From the NCBI GenBank assembly GCA_002431345.1, contig DJEN01000097.1, positions 1-22,663 of the forward strand: a DNA stretch of 22,663 nt, written 5' to 3'. Below, in pieces: positions 15,464 through 22,663 of the stretch. The stretch comes from Megasphaera sp. UBA5897 (GTDB taxonomy: Bacteria > Bacillota > Negativicutes > Veillonellales > Megasphaeraceae). The translations under genes and the position numbers were made by a program. The notes beneath the pieces are model-generated. The model worked only from the letters and a program-made list of their open reading frames with translations, searched no databases and was not told the DNA's origin. Each line of letters starts with the position of its first letter. Positions within the stretch are counted from its first letter, which is position 1.

Positions 15464-15507
15464 AAAAAATACCAGTCATGGAGTATATGCCATGACTGGT
15501 ATTTTGG
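15464..15507. terminator. bidirectional terminator between argD and the EamA gene
   Basis: A perfect 16-bp stem, 15466-15481 with 15490-15505, has an 8-nt loop. The palindrome ends in T on the plus strand and is preceded by A residues, so both strands carry a U-tract. It serves the convergent argD and EamA transporter genes. Confidence 0.9.
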
Positions 15508-15560
15508 ATTATGCATGTGAAAGAAAACGATAGTAACGAGTGAAAATAAGCAGTGGCCGT

Positions 15561-16451
15561 TTAGTGTAAAGACGATGTTTGCGTATCTGCAGAAGACGTA
15601 TGCTGCTGCAGCAGCTGGACAGCGATAATGCTGCCGATAATCAAAGCACCGCCGACGAGCTGGGCCGTACCCAGCGTTTCTGCCAAAATAGACCAGCCGA
15701 GAAATGCGGCAATCAAGGGGTTCATTGCTGTAAAAAGGCCTGCTTTTTCGGCAGATGTATATTTTTGGGCAATGGGCTGTAAAGTAAAGCCAAAGACCGA
15801 GCAAATCAAGACCAAGGCTAAAATGACTTCCCATTGGATAGGCTGCGTCGGCAGGGCCAGCGTGCTATGAAACAAGGAGCCGCTCAAACTGAATAGACCG
15901 ATAAAGCCCATTTGAAAAATCCCGATAAGAACCGGGTCAAGCTTGCGGGCAAATTTGCTGGTCAGCAAAATCCAAACGGCATAAAATACTGAGCCTGTCA
16001 GGCAAATCGCTGCGCCAATGGAAAACGACGGCACCGTGCCGTGCATTGTCAGTAAAAAGATGCCGCAAATAATTGTCAGGGCAGCCAAGATGACGACTTT
16101 ATCAGGCAGGCGGCGAAAGAGAAGGGCTTCCAGACAAAGTACCCAGAAAACGGCTGTGTTTTCCAAGAAAGCAGCCATTGACGAATCAATCGTCTGCAGG
16201 CTGATGGTTTCACACGTCATGCAGGCAAAGAGTACAAACCCCAATAAGCCGCCGGCAATCCACGTTTCTTTTGCCATTGCCGACAAGCGTTTATAAAAAA
16301 GAAGACAGAGAATGCCAAAGGCCAACGTAAAGCGAATGCCCAGGAGATTCCAAGGCTCCAGCGTAGCCAGCCCTATTTTGGCAAATAAATATGAACTGCT
16401 GCGCGCGGCAATTCCCAGTAAAAGCAGCACATCTGCTTGTTTTTCTGTCAT
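15561..16451 (-). CDS. EamA-family (DMT) transporter
   Basis: Drug/metabolite-transporter superfamily permease of the cytoplasmic membrane. 296 aa with about ten hydrophobic helices in two EamA halves (about residues 5-135 and 145-285). The early segment ending in GIRF (37-40) and the late run NPLIAAFLGW are typical of the family. The C-terminal 15 or so residues are polar. The substrate cannot be read from sequence; relatives export amino acids, purines or other small metabolites. AAGGAGT lies eight bases before its ATG. It is divergent from a LysR regulator, the classic arrangement for a regulator and its target exporter. Confidence 0.88.
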   Translation of the reverse strand: MTEKQADVLLLLGIAARSSSYLFAKIGLATLEPWNLLGIRFTLAFGILCLLFYKRLSAMAKETWIAGGLLGFVLFACMTCETISLQTIDSSMAAFLENTAVFWVLCLEALLFRRLPDKVVILAALTIICGIFLLTMHGTVPSFSIGAAICLTGSVFYAVWILLTSKFARKLDPVLIGIFQMGFIGLFSLSGSLFHSTLALPTQPIQWEVILALVLICSVFGFTLQPIAQKYTSAEKAGLFTAMNPLIAAFLGWSILAETLGTAQLVGGALIIGSIIAVQLLQQHTSSADTQTSSLH

Positions 16452-16469
16452 AGTCAGGACTCCTTATGA

Positions 16470-16503
16470 TTTTTATTTTCTCTATACTATGATAAAATAA
16501 AAA
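16470..16503. promoter_or_regulatory. inverted repeat in the EamA-LysR divergent promoter region
   Basis: TTTTTATTTT (16470-16479) and AAAATAAAAA (16494-16503) form a perfect 10-bp inverted repeat around 14 bases. TGATAAAAT (16490-16498) is a possible extended -10 for the lysR gene. The repeat is a candidate LysR-type operator, but low complexity makes it weak evidence. The 117-bp gap holds nothing else I can support. Confidence 0.35.
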
Positions 16504-16568
16504 TAGCTTTGACAGAATAGATGCTTTTTTCATGCCGTTGTGAGCAACAGGCAAAACAAGGAGCAAAT

Positions 16569-17432
16569 ATGGAAACAGAAAAATGCCGCGTCCTGCTGGC
16601 AGTCATTCGGGAAGGAAGCTTTTCCGCAGCTGCCAAGCGATTGGGATATACGCCGTCAGGCATCATGCGGGCAGTGAATGCCTTGGAAAAAGAAATCGGC
16701 TTTCCTATCGTCGCGAGAAATCCCAAAGGAATCGTTGTTACCAAAGACGGCGAACGCATGCTGCCGTCCATTCGTGAATTTGTCCGTGTAGAAGAACAAA
16801 TTCATCAGACCAGCGCGCAGATTTGCGGCCTGGATGTCGGCGATGTATCTGTCGGCACCTATTTTAGTGTAGCGGCAAACTGGCTTCCGCTGATTATTGG
16901 TGCCTTTCAAAAAGACTATCCCAAGATACACGTTGCGCTAGAAGAATGTGCCAATCGTGAAATGTACCGCGGCTTGGAAGAACGGCGTTTTGACTGCTGC
17001 ATTACGACGCCCCGTCCGTTTCACGGCGACTGGCTGCCCCTGCGGCAAGATGAAATGATGGTTTGGCTGCCAGCACACCATCCCTTAGCCAAAGAACGGG
17101 CCTATCCCATACAGCGGCTGGCAGAAGAAAATTTTATCCAGCCTCTGCCCGGCTATGATACGGATGTAGAAAAACTGCTGCAAAAAGAACAAATCCATTG
17201 CCAGAAACACTTTTCTTCTGTCGATAATTATACGACGTACCGCTTGGTTGAAGCCGGATTGGGTGTCAGCATCAACAATAAACTGATGACGGCATCCTGG
17301 CATGGCAGCGTAGCGGTCCTGCCGATGGAGCCGCCGCATTACATTGAACTGGGCATTGCCGTGCCTTCTTTGGCTCATGCGTCACCGGCAGTGCGCAAAT
17401 TTATTGCCTATGTACAAGCAGGCATCCAGTAA
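16569..17432 (+). CDS. LysR-family transcriptional regulator
   Basis: 287 aa from the ATG five bases after AAGGAG (16558-16563). A longer in-frame form from 16521 lacks a ribosome site. The N-terminal winged helix-turn-helix covers about residues 1-60, with the usual LysR pattern of a GSFSAAAKRLGYTPSG stretch (about 16-31). The effector-binding domain covers about 85-285. The divergent EamA transporter is its likely target, with an effector that may be the exported compound. It is followed by a hairpin shared with the convergent TPR lipoprotein gene. Confidence 0.9.
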   Translation: METEKCRVLLAVIREGSFSAAAKRLGYTPSGIMRAVNALEKEIGFPIVARNPKGIVVTKDGERMLPSIREFVRVEEQIHQTSAQICGLDVGDVSVGTYFSVAANWLPLIIGAFQKDYPKIHVALEECANREMYRGLEERRFDCCITTPRPFHGDWLPLRQDEMMVWLPAHHPLAKERAYPIQRLAEENFIQPLPGYDTDVEKLLQKEQIHCQKHFSSVDNYTTYRLVEAGLGVSINNKLMTASWHGSVAVLPMEPPHYIELGIAVPSLAHASPAVRKFIAYVQAGIQ

Positions 17433-17466
17433 CGTTAAGACATCCTCTGCAGCAAAATCAAAGTGT

Positions 17467-17515
17467 AAAAAATGAGCCCGTCGTATACTGGCAAAACAGT
17501 TCATACGACGGGCTC
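17467..17515 (-). terminator. terminator of the TPR lipoprotein gene
   Basis: A perfect 13-bp stem, GAGCCCGTCGTAT (17474-17486) with ATACGACGGGCTC (17503-17515). On the minus strand it is followed by a run of six T. On the plus strand the following bases are TATATAG, so termination of lysR in that direction is probably weaker. Confidence 0.82.
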
Positions 17516-17526
17516 TATATAGTTTC

Positions 17527-18180
17527 TTACTGTACGAGTGCTTGGAAATCGGCATTGCTGCGTATTTTATCAAAATGAGACTGTGTGCGCGCCGCTTCTT
17601 TGACGTTTTGCGGGTCCAGAGCTATGGCTTTTTTCAAATAGGCTATAGCTTCTTTGGCTTGTCCTTGGTCGCCGTAAATCGTCGCGATGCCGTAGTAGCT
17701 CCACGTATTGTCCGGTTCTGCGTCGATTACCTTCTGAAAATATTGGATAGCGATGTTGTACTGCCCATTTATTTTGCTGGCTAATGCCAAATCGTAAAAC
17801 GTCGGTACGTAATCGGGATACAGCGACAAGGCTTTTTGAATATACGCGATACCGGAAGAAACGTCGGCTTTGTTTCCCGTCGCATTGCCGCGCATGGCCA
17901 TGGCAATGCCTTTGCCGGAATAGGCTTTGTAGTTGTTGTGGTCCGCGTCGATGGCTTTGTCATAGAAGGCAATTGCTTTGTCGTATTCAAATTGCTGGTA
18001 TGCTTTCAGTCCTTCTGCGCTCAGTGATTCGGAATCAGGCTGAATGGCGGGCGGCTGTGCTTTTTGGATTTGGCTGGCTGGTGATTGTGATGCAGAATCA
18101 GATGAAGTCAATGTGCATCCTGTCATTTGTGCTGCTAGCATGATACTAAATACACAAAGCAGTAATGAGTTCTTTTTCAT
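17527..18180 (-). CDS. TPR-repeat lipoprotein
   Basis: 217 aa. A positively charged start and hydrophobic core lead to a lipobox-like MTGC with the lipidated cysteine at C22, so it should be membrane-anchored and exposed outside the cytoplasmic membrane. A Ser/Gln/Pro-rich linker (about 24-50) follows. Then come about four tetratricopeptide repeats (about 53-188), with the alternating Tyr/Ala/Pro spacing and the helix-ending D-P/E-P motifs typical of TPRs. TPRs bind proteins, so it may be an assembly or scaffolding factor of the envelope; the partner is unknown. Start supported by AAGGAGC. It shares a promoter region with the divergent NusG-domain gene. Confidence 0.85.
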   Translation of the reverse strand: MKKNSLLLCVFSIMLAAQMTGCTLTSSDSASQSPASQIQKAQPPAIQPDSESLSAEGLKAYQQFEYDKAIAFYDKAIDADHNNYKAYSGKGIAMAMRGNATGNKADVSSGIAYIQKALSLYPDYVPTFYDLALASKINGQYNIAIQYFQKVIDAEPDNTWSYYGIATIYGDQGQAKEAIAYLKKAIALDPQNVKEAARTQSHFDKIRSNADFQALVQ

Positions 18181-18211
18181 AGTAATGCTCCTTATTCGTT
18201 GTTTTTTCCTT

Positions 18212-18234
18212 ATTATACCAAAATATGATATAAT
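18212..18234. promoter_or_regulatory. overlapping divergent extended -10 promoters
   Basis: On the plus strand TGATATAAT (18226-18234) is an extended -10 for the NusG-domain gene. On the minus strand TGGTATAAT (complement of 18212-18220) is an extended -10 for the TPR lipoprotein gene. No good -35 is seen for either. The two elements are back to back within 23 bp, so polymerase can occupy only one at a time. Confidence 0.65.
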
Positions 18235-18265
18235 CAGGGCAAATATTGAAAAAGAGGAGGATTAC

Positions 18266-18655
18266 ATGATAAAAAAATGGGATATCATATTGCTTCTGGC
18301 TTTGCTTATCTTATCGTGTATACCAGAAGGAATAGCCTTTTTGAGCGGTGTAGATGTATTGCAGGGCGGAACTGTAGCTGTTATTCAAGTGCACGGCAGC
18401 GTATATAAAGAAATCCCTTTATCGGAACATCAAGGAACAGAGACATTTACGATTTATACAGATGAAGGATATAATACAGTGGTTGTAAAAGATCAGACGA
18501 TTGGCATTGTTGATGCAGATTGTCCCGATAAAATTTGTATCAAAGAAGGATTTATTAGCAACCCCGGAGAAACAGCCGTTTGCCTGCCTCATAAGGTAAT
18601 GATTGAAATTCGGTCGACAGCAACAGAAGAACCGGATATTATTCCGGCCCATTAG
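18266..18655 (+). CDS. NusG domain II-containing protein (DUF1312, EetA-like)
   Basis: 129 aa with one N-terminal membrane helix (about residues 6-26) and an extracytoplasmic beta-rich domain. Three cysteines are in the family pattern: C86 and C91 in a DCPDKIC segment and C106 in a CLPHK segment. The domain is named for similarity to domain II of NusG but is not a transcription factor here. As I recall the family, such proteins sit beside Gx transporters and, in Listeria-type flavin-based electron-transfer loci, are called EetA. Start set by AGAGGAGG (18253-18260); longer upstream frames are spurious. The Gx transporter starts ten bases after its stop. Confidence 0.85.
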   Translation: MIKKWDIILLLALLILSCIPEGIAFLSGVDVLQGGTVAVIQVHGSVYKEIPLSEHQGTETFTIYTDEGYNTVVVKDQTIGIVDADCPDKICIKEGFISNPGETAVCLPHKVMIEIRSTATEEPDIIPAH

Positions 18656-18665
18656 AGGTGAAATG

Positions 18666-19187
18666 ATGAATAAAACCTTTCGCATGGTTATATTGAGCTT
18701 ATTTGTAGCCCAGTCACTGGTGCTGTATGTTGTAGAAGGCATGCTGCCTGTACCGTTCATTGCGCCGGGAGCCAAACTGGGATTGGCCAACTTGATTACA
18801 GTCATTGCCCTGTATGCTTTGCCGCGCAAGAAAGACGTGTGCCTGATTCTGCTGCTGCGGATTATCTTGGCGACAGCCTTTGGCGGCGGTATTAATGCAT
18901 TCTTTTACAGTGTGGCCGGCGCTGTATTGAGTTTAGGCGTCATGATGCTGCTCAAACAAACCGGAAAATTCAGTTTGCTAGGTATCAGCGCGGCCGGCAG
19001 TGTTTTTCACAATTTGGGGCAGGTCATTGTTGCCTCTGCAATCGTTGAAAATATCAAAATTATGCTGTATCTTCCAGTGTTAACGGTAGCGGGCATGGGG
19101 ACGGGCATCTTGATTGGCGTGACGGCGTGGCTGACGTTGCGGCATCTGCAAAAACTGCCTGTCTATAAACGTATGCAGCATATATAA
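18666..19187 (+). CDS. Gx transporter family membrane protein (EetB-like)
   Basis: 173 aa, about five membrane helices. The GAKLGLANLITV stretch (about residues 36-47) is the hallmark of the family often labelled heptaprenyl diphosphate synthase component I (PF07456). That label is probably wrong, since the protein resembles an S-component-like transporter. Two adjacent ATGs exist (18663 and 18666); AGAGGTG (18654-18660) is better spaced for the second. It is paired with a NusG-domain-II protein. Similar pairs occur in quinone- and flavin-linked electron-transfer loci (EetA/EetB), though no NADH dehydrogenase or ApbE-type flavin transferase is present in this window. A weak hairpin and T7 run (about 19190-19219) may end the transcript. 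Confidence 0.83.
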   Translation: MNKTFRMVILSLFVAQSLVLYVVEGMLPVPFIAPGAKLGLANLITVIALYALPRKKDVCLILLLRIILATAFGGGINAFFYSVAGAVLSLGVMMLLKQTGKFSLLGISAAGSVFHNLGQVIVASAIVENIKIMLYLPVLTVAGMGTGILIGVTAWLTLRHLQKLPVYKRMQHI

Positions 19188-19228
19188 CAGACAGTATCCG
19201 AGCAGGCTGGTGTTTTTTTACAGTAAAA

Positions 19229-19257
19229 TTGACAGCGGGGATAATTAAAAATATAAT
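19229..19257 (+). promoter_or_regulatory. consensus promoter of the carboxypeptidase gene
   Basis: TTGACA (19229-19234), a 17-bp spacer and TATAAT (19252-19257), a full consensus match. The expected start is near 19264. Immediately after it, TACATA (19268-19273) and TATGTA (19278-19283) form a perfect short inverted repeat that may be an operator or a 5'-end RNA stem. Confidence 0.82.
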
Positions 19258-19333
19258 ATAATTATTGTACATAGTTTTATGTATATTAAAAAATGATTAC
19301 ATTTTATATTTATTATGTAAGGAAGTGCAATGT

Positions 19334-20179
19334 ATGTTTTTTCGTTACAAATCGCATATAGCAACATGGTTGATGGCGGCTGCATTTACCGCTGTATCTA
19401 TCGTATCTATGGCAGTGCAGGCGGCGGCCCCGGCAACGGGCGCAGAGGCAGCCTGCATGATTGATGTCAATACAGGCAGGATTTTGTATCAGCATAATCC
19501 TACTAAATGGATGCATCCGGCAAGCACGACCAAAATCGTGACGCTCATTACTGCGTTAGATCAGTGCAGCGATAAGCTAGATCAACCATTGAAAATTTCT
19601 TCGTATGCTGCGAATATAGAACCTTCTTCGCTGGGCATCGCACCGGGGGATGCGTTGACCGTACGGGAAGCACTGCGGGGCATGATGGTAGTATCCGGCA
19701 ATGATGCTGCTGTAGCTGTAGCAGAAACTTTGGGAGGCTCTGTGGCAGGATATGCGGCAATGATGAATGCAGAAGCGCAAAAAATGGGGGCAGCGCATAC
19801 GCATTTTGTCAATCCGAATGGACTGACAGCACCTAAGCATTATACAACAGCTGTAGACATGGCAAAAATGGCCGCATACGGTATGAAGAATTTTCCTGAA
19901 TTTCGCTATATTGTAAGCTTAAAAGCTTATGATGTAAAATATTTAGACGGTCGTACGCCTAAACACGTCACGACGACAAACCATTTTCTGAAAAGCAATT
20001 ATCAAGGGGCCAATGGCATCAAAACAGGATTTACAAATGCTGCAGGGGACTGTTTAGTAGCTTCGGCAACTCGAAACGGCCAAACTTTGGCTGTTGTCCT
20101 GTTCAATGACGATGACCGTTGGGAAGACGCACCTGCTATTTTGGATTATGGATTTCGTCGGTTGCAGATAGGCAAGTAA
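19334..20179 (+). CDS. serine-type D-Ala-D-Ala carboxypeptidase (peptidase S11)
   Basis: Removes the terminal D-alanine from peptidoglycan stem pentapeptides outside the cytoplasmic membrane; a low-molecular-weight penicillin-binding protein. 281 aa. A signal peptide ends near residue 30 (AQA followed by AAP). The three catalytic motifs are intact: S64-T-T-K67, S121-G-N123 and K230-T-G232. The protein stops right after the catalytic domain, so it lacks the C-terminal domain and amphipathic anchor of PBP5/DacA and is likely released or held by other means. Start from AAGGAAGTG (19319-19327); a longer frame from 19265 would begin at the transcription start and is unlikely. The response regulator gene follows 37 bases later. 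Confidence 0.92.
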   Translation: MFFRYKSHIATWLMAAAFTAVSIVSMAVQAAAPATGAEAACMIDVNTGRILYQHNPTKWMHPASTTKIVTLITALDQCSDKLDQPLKISSYAANIEPSSLGIAPGDALTVREALRGMMVVSGNDAAVAVAETLGGSVAGYAAMMNAEAQKMGAAHTHFVNPNGLTAPKHYTTAVDMAKMAAYGMKNFPEFRYIVSLKAYDVKYLDGRTPKHVTTTNHFLKSNYQGANGIKTGFTNAAGDCLVASATRNGQTLAVVLFNDDDRWEDAPAILDYGFRRLQIGK

Positions 20180-20216
20180 ACGCGTTTAAACAAAAAAACT
20201 CTGAGGGGTGAGTCAT

Positions 20217-20927
20217 ATGGCGCATATTTTAGTGATTGAAGATGACAGCATGCTTGCTGCGTTGGAAAAGGACTTTCTGGAAGCAAATGGATTTGCCGTT
20301 ATGGTGGCAGCAACAGGAAAAGAAGGGCTGAAACTGTTTGATGGGGGATGTGTGGATGCCGTACTGCTGGATGTCCATTTACCGGATACGGACGGCTATC
20401 TTCTTTGTCAAAAACTGCGCAATGCAAGCAACGTACCGATTCTCTTTACGACGGCACGGGGCAGTGATGAAGCGGTAATGAAAGGATTTTCCGTAGGAGC
20501 AGATGATTATATCATTAAACCGTTTAATCCATCTATTATGCTGGCAAGATTAAAAGCACATTTAGAAATGCATCAGCGGCTGTTAGGGGTACAGCAGCAG
20601 GAAGTGGATGAAAGCAAGCCTGACATTCAAACGGGGGATTTGCGTATCTTTATTAAAAGACATCAAGTCTTTCGCGGACAAAAAGAAATTATACTGACTA
20701 TCAAAGAATTTAATCTTTTGGCATTTTTGGCACGGCATCCGAATCAAGTCTTTTCTAAAAAGTATCTTTTTGAAATGATTTGGCATTTGGATGCGTTTGG
20801 CGAGCTGGCAACCGTTACGGTTCATGTAAACCGGCTGCGTGACAAACTCAATCGTGTCAAGCCGCCTTTCACGGCGATTGAAACGGTATGGGGAAATGGC
20901 TACCGATTTCGGTCAGAAGAAGGATGA
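20217..20927 (+). CDS. OmpR/PhoB-family response regulator
   Basis: 236 aa. The receiver domain (about 1-115) has the acidic pair D9-D10, phosphoacceptor D52, the switch Thr near 79 and K101 in IIKPF. The C-terminal winged-helix DNA-binding domain (about 135-234) has an EFNLLAFLARHPN segment and ends with the usual VWGNGYRF. GAGGGGTG before the ATG supports this start; a GTG nine bases upstream at 20208 is a weaker option. No histidine kinase gene is beside it, so it is an orphan here. It is probably cotranscribed with the carboxypeptidase gene and is convergent with a phosphoethanolamine transferase gene. That suggests, without proof, control of envelope functions. Confidence 0.92.
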   Translation: MAHILVIEDDSMLAALEKDFLEANGFAVMVAATGKEGLKLFDGGCVDAVLLDVHLPDTDGYLLCQKLRNASNVPILFTTARGSDEAVMKGFSVGADDYIIKPFNPSIMLARLKAHLEMHQRLLGVQQQEVDESKPDIQTGDLRIFIKRHQVFRGQKEIILTIKEFNLLAFLARHPNQVFSKKYLFEMIWHLDAFGELATVTVHVNRLRDKLNRVKPPFTAIETVWGNGYRFRSEEG

Positions 20928-20940
20928 AAACAATATAAAC

Positions 20941-20974
20941 AAAAAAGCGGTGCTGCGGACAGCATCGCTTTTTT
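20941..20974. terminator. terminator between the response regulator and the convergent transferase gene
   Basis: A 15-bp stem with one G-U pair, 20941-20955 with 20960-20974, has a 4-nt loop. The stem begins with A6 and ends with T6, so it can work in both directions. It lies 13 bases after the response regulator stop. Confidence 0.9.
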
Positions 20975-21025
20975 ATGTGCTGAAATATATGAATATGCTT
21001 TTCTTTACTTCAAATAACAGACTAA

Positions 21026-22663
21026 TTAATATTCTGTATCTTCCATTAAGCTTGTTTTGCCAAAGCGAGTTACTAAATCTTTTCGTTCCAGCTTCCATTG
21101 TGGAGATGCTAAACTATATGATGGATCATAGCTTGGAGATTGCATGTTCAAAATACCACAGATAAATTCATATTCCAAATCATTCGTAAAGTACTTATCT
21201 TTGTGTGCTTTAACTGTTGAGAAAACTTCTGGATTGCGTTTCTGATAATCTTTAGACAAATAGCAGAACATAGGAATACGAAGTACTTTGAAGCTGGCAC
21301 TGTCAGGCTGGCGGCCTACGTCAGGATCGCTGCCGTGGTCGGAAAAGTAAACCATAGCATCTAGGTTGAGATTTTTCTGGGCATAGTCAAAAATCTGGGA
21401 CAATACCCAGTCTGTATATAAGACAGTATTGTCAAAATCGGCTTGTTCATTTATTTTGCCGTCATTGAAATGCTGAAATTCTGCCGGATAGCGGTTGCGG
21501 TACTCAATATGGCTGCCCATGAGATGTAGAACGATAAAGTTCTTTTCGTTAGGATTTACTTTTTGTAAAAATTGAAGTAATACGCCGTCTAGTGTAGATT
21601 CTTTTAGATCTCGGTCAACCCATTCGGCTACATCAGCCGTATTTGCTACCAGTGAAATTGGTGTATCGGCTACCCCTACAGAACCTTGGTTACTGAACCA
21701 GTATGTTTTATACCCAGCTTTTTTTGCCATGTCGATAACGGAAATAGATTGATTAAATTCTTTGTTATTATAGAAATTGGATTCTGTTAACGCGTGTTCC
21801 AAGACTGGAACGGTATACCATACGCAGCTATATGCATTGGTAAACAGTGTAAAATCCGGATTTTGTTTTTCCGATGTAAGCCACGGTGTATTCGGTACGT
21901 GATTGGGGTCATAGGCATTCATTAATGTCCGCGTTTCGGATTCGCCGATTATCATAATGACCGTATTTGGATAGTTAGCAGAATTTAACTGAACCGCTTG
22001 GAGATTAGCAAACTTGGCATCATGGTTTTCTGCGTATAATGCGGAACGTTTCATGTAATCATGAGTATCTAGAAAGGTACGAATCGGGAATGCTTCCGGT
22101 AAAATTTCTTCTTGTAAAGCCCCGATAGAAGGAAGCATAATAAAGAGAGAAATAATCGGAATGATTTTGCGGTATAATTTTGTCTTGGGAAGACGCGGCT
22201 GTTTATAATTAGCCCAAAACAGTCCGCCTATAATAAGGGCTAATAAAATGACAATGCCGATGATACGCAGCACGCCGAGTGAGTGGAAATATTCCAGCGT
22301 TTCTGCCGGTCCGGTCTGAAAGATGAGCAGTGCGCCGGATGTCGTAATGCAGGAGTTGTATAATGCAAAATATACCCACTGCAGGGCAATGATGAAAAAG
22401 GAAGCAAACTGCAGGATGGTCGTGAGGATGGCTGCCAGTTTGCGATGTATATATTGATTGGCTGCCATGTTGACGCAGAAGAGAATCGCGAAGAGGTACA
22501 AACCAACATATATATCATATATGTTATTTAGATAGATAGTATTTTTGGTGATTAAAGTATTATAACTAAGGAGCGGCCCAGTGATAATCCAGCCCAAACC
22601 AATGATTGCTGTCGGAATGATAGAAGCAATCGACAAATAGTTCCAGTATAGTGCCAGAGAAAC
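21026..22663 (-). CDS. phosphoethanolamine transferase, sulfatase family (5' end outside the window)
   Basis: Transfers phosphoethanolamine from phosphatidylethanolamine to lipid A or core sugars at the outer face of the cytoplasmic membrane. The frame stays open to the window edge (545 codons), so the start lies beyond it; a TTG at 22636 is not a convincing start. Hydrophobic helices fill about the first 185 residues. The alkaline-phosphatase-like domain follows, with the nucleophile Thr in the GESETR motif (about residue 244 from the edge), a KAGYKTYWFSNQ segment, HLMGSH, and the metal motif YFSDHG. This fits the EptA/CptA group. Lipid modification of this kind lowers negative charge and can give polymyxin tolerance. 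It suggests a diderm cell. Convergent with the orphan response regulator. Confidence 0.88.
   Translation of the reverse strand, partial: VSLALYWNYLSIASIIPTAIIGLGWIITGPLLSYNTLITKNTIYLNNIYDIYVGLYLFAILFCVNMAANQYIHRKLAAILTTILQFASFFIIALQWVYFALYNSCITTSGALLIFQTGPAETLEYFHSLGVLRIIGIVILLALIIGGLFWANYKQPRLPKTKLYRKIIPIISLFIMLPSIGALQEEILPEAFPIRTFLDTHDYMKRSALYAENHDAKFANLQAVQLNSANYPNTVIMIIGESETRTLMNAYDPNHVPNTPWLTSEKQNPDFTLFTNAYSCVWYTVPVLEHALTESNFYNNKEFNQSISVIDMAKKAGYKTYWFSNQGSVGVADTPISLVANTADVAEWVDRDLKESTLDGVLLQFLQKVNPNEKNFIVLHLMGSHIEYRNRYPAEFQHFNDGKINEQADFDNTVLYTDWVLSQIFDYAQKNLNLDAMVYFSDHGSDPDVGRQPDSASFKVLRIPMFCYLSKDYQKRNPEVFSTVKAHKDKYFTNDLEYEFICGILNMQSPSYDPSYSLASPQWKLERKDLVTRFGKTSLMEDTEY

Noticed and set aside
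22634..22636. TTG as the start codon of the phosphoethanolamine transferase
   Set aside because: The frame remains open to the window edge with hydrophobic residues, so the gene is better read as cut by the edge.
1..22663. Mobile elements, CRISPR arrays, phage genes, tRNA or rRNA genes
   Set aside because: Reading through both strands showed no transposase, integrase, spaced direct repeats, cloverleaf or rRNA-like sequence.

Overview
The window looks like a chromosomal segment of a diderm (outer-membrane) Firmicute of the class Negativicutes, probably Veillonellaceae (Megasphaera/Dialister-like). This taxonomic call is inference. It rests on Firmicute-style AAGGAGG ribosome binding sites, a PyrR-type attenuator and a DUF1312/Gx-transporter pair, found together with a phosphoethanolamine transferase of the kind that decorates lipopolysaccharide. 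Apart from edge truncation, all main genes are intact. I saw no rRNA, tRNA, CRISPR array, insertion sequence or phage gene.

Layout. (1) 1-2050: an ammonium transporter fused to a P-II signalling domain, with its own promoter, a structured leader and a terminator. (2) 2182-4563: pyrF-pyrE and an unidentified multi-spanning membrane protein, from a separate sigma-70-type promoter. (3) 4598-11338: pyrB-pyrC-carA-carB behind a PyrR-binding attenuator, ended by a 12-bp terminator. (4) 11411-15507: an arginine operon, argC, an argJ-like gene, argB and argD, with a consensus promoter overlapped by an ARG box. (5) 15561-17432: an EamA transporter divergent from a LysR regulator. (6) 17527-18180: a TPR lipoprotein, divergent from (7) 18266-19187, a NusG-domain-II protein plus Gx transporter. 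(8) 19229-20974: a D,D-carboxypeptidase followed by an OmpR-type response regulator. (9) 21026-22663: the C-terminal part of a phosphoethanolamine transferase, cut by the window edge.

How the genes fit together. Regions 1-4 handle nitrogen assimilation and its two main carbamoyl-phosphate sinks. Ammonium enters through the Amt-PII protein, CarAB makes carbamoyl phosphate, and PyrB/C/E/F use it for UMP. The arg genes make the acetylornithine that leads to citrulline. pyrD, pyrK, pyrR, argF, argG and argH are not in the window. Regions 5-9 are mostly cell-envelope and export functions.

The most unusual items are three. The gene in the argJ slot has lost the catalytic residues and the C-terminal third of ArgJ but is otherwise intact. 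The P-II domain fused to Amt has lost the uridylylated tyrosine and has Glu at the usual 2-oxoglutarate-ligating Gln. Long RNA hairpins sit upstream of amt and argB with no obvious assigned regulator.
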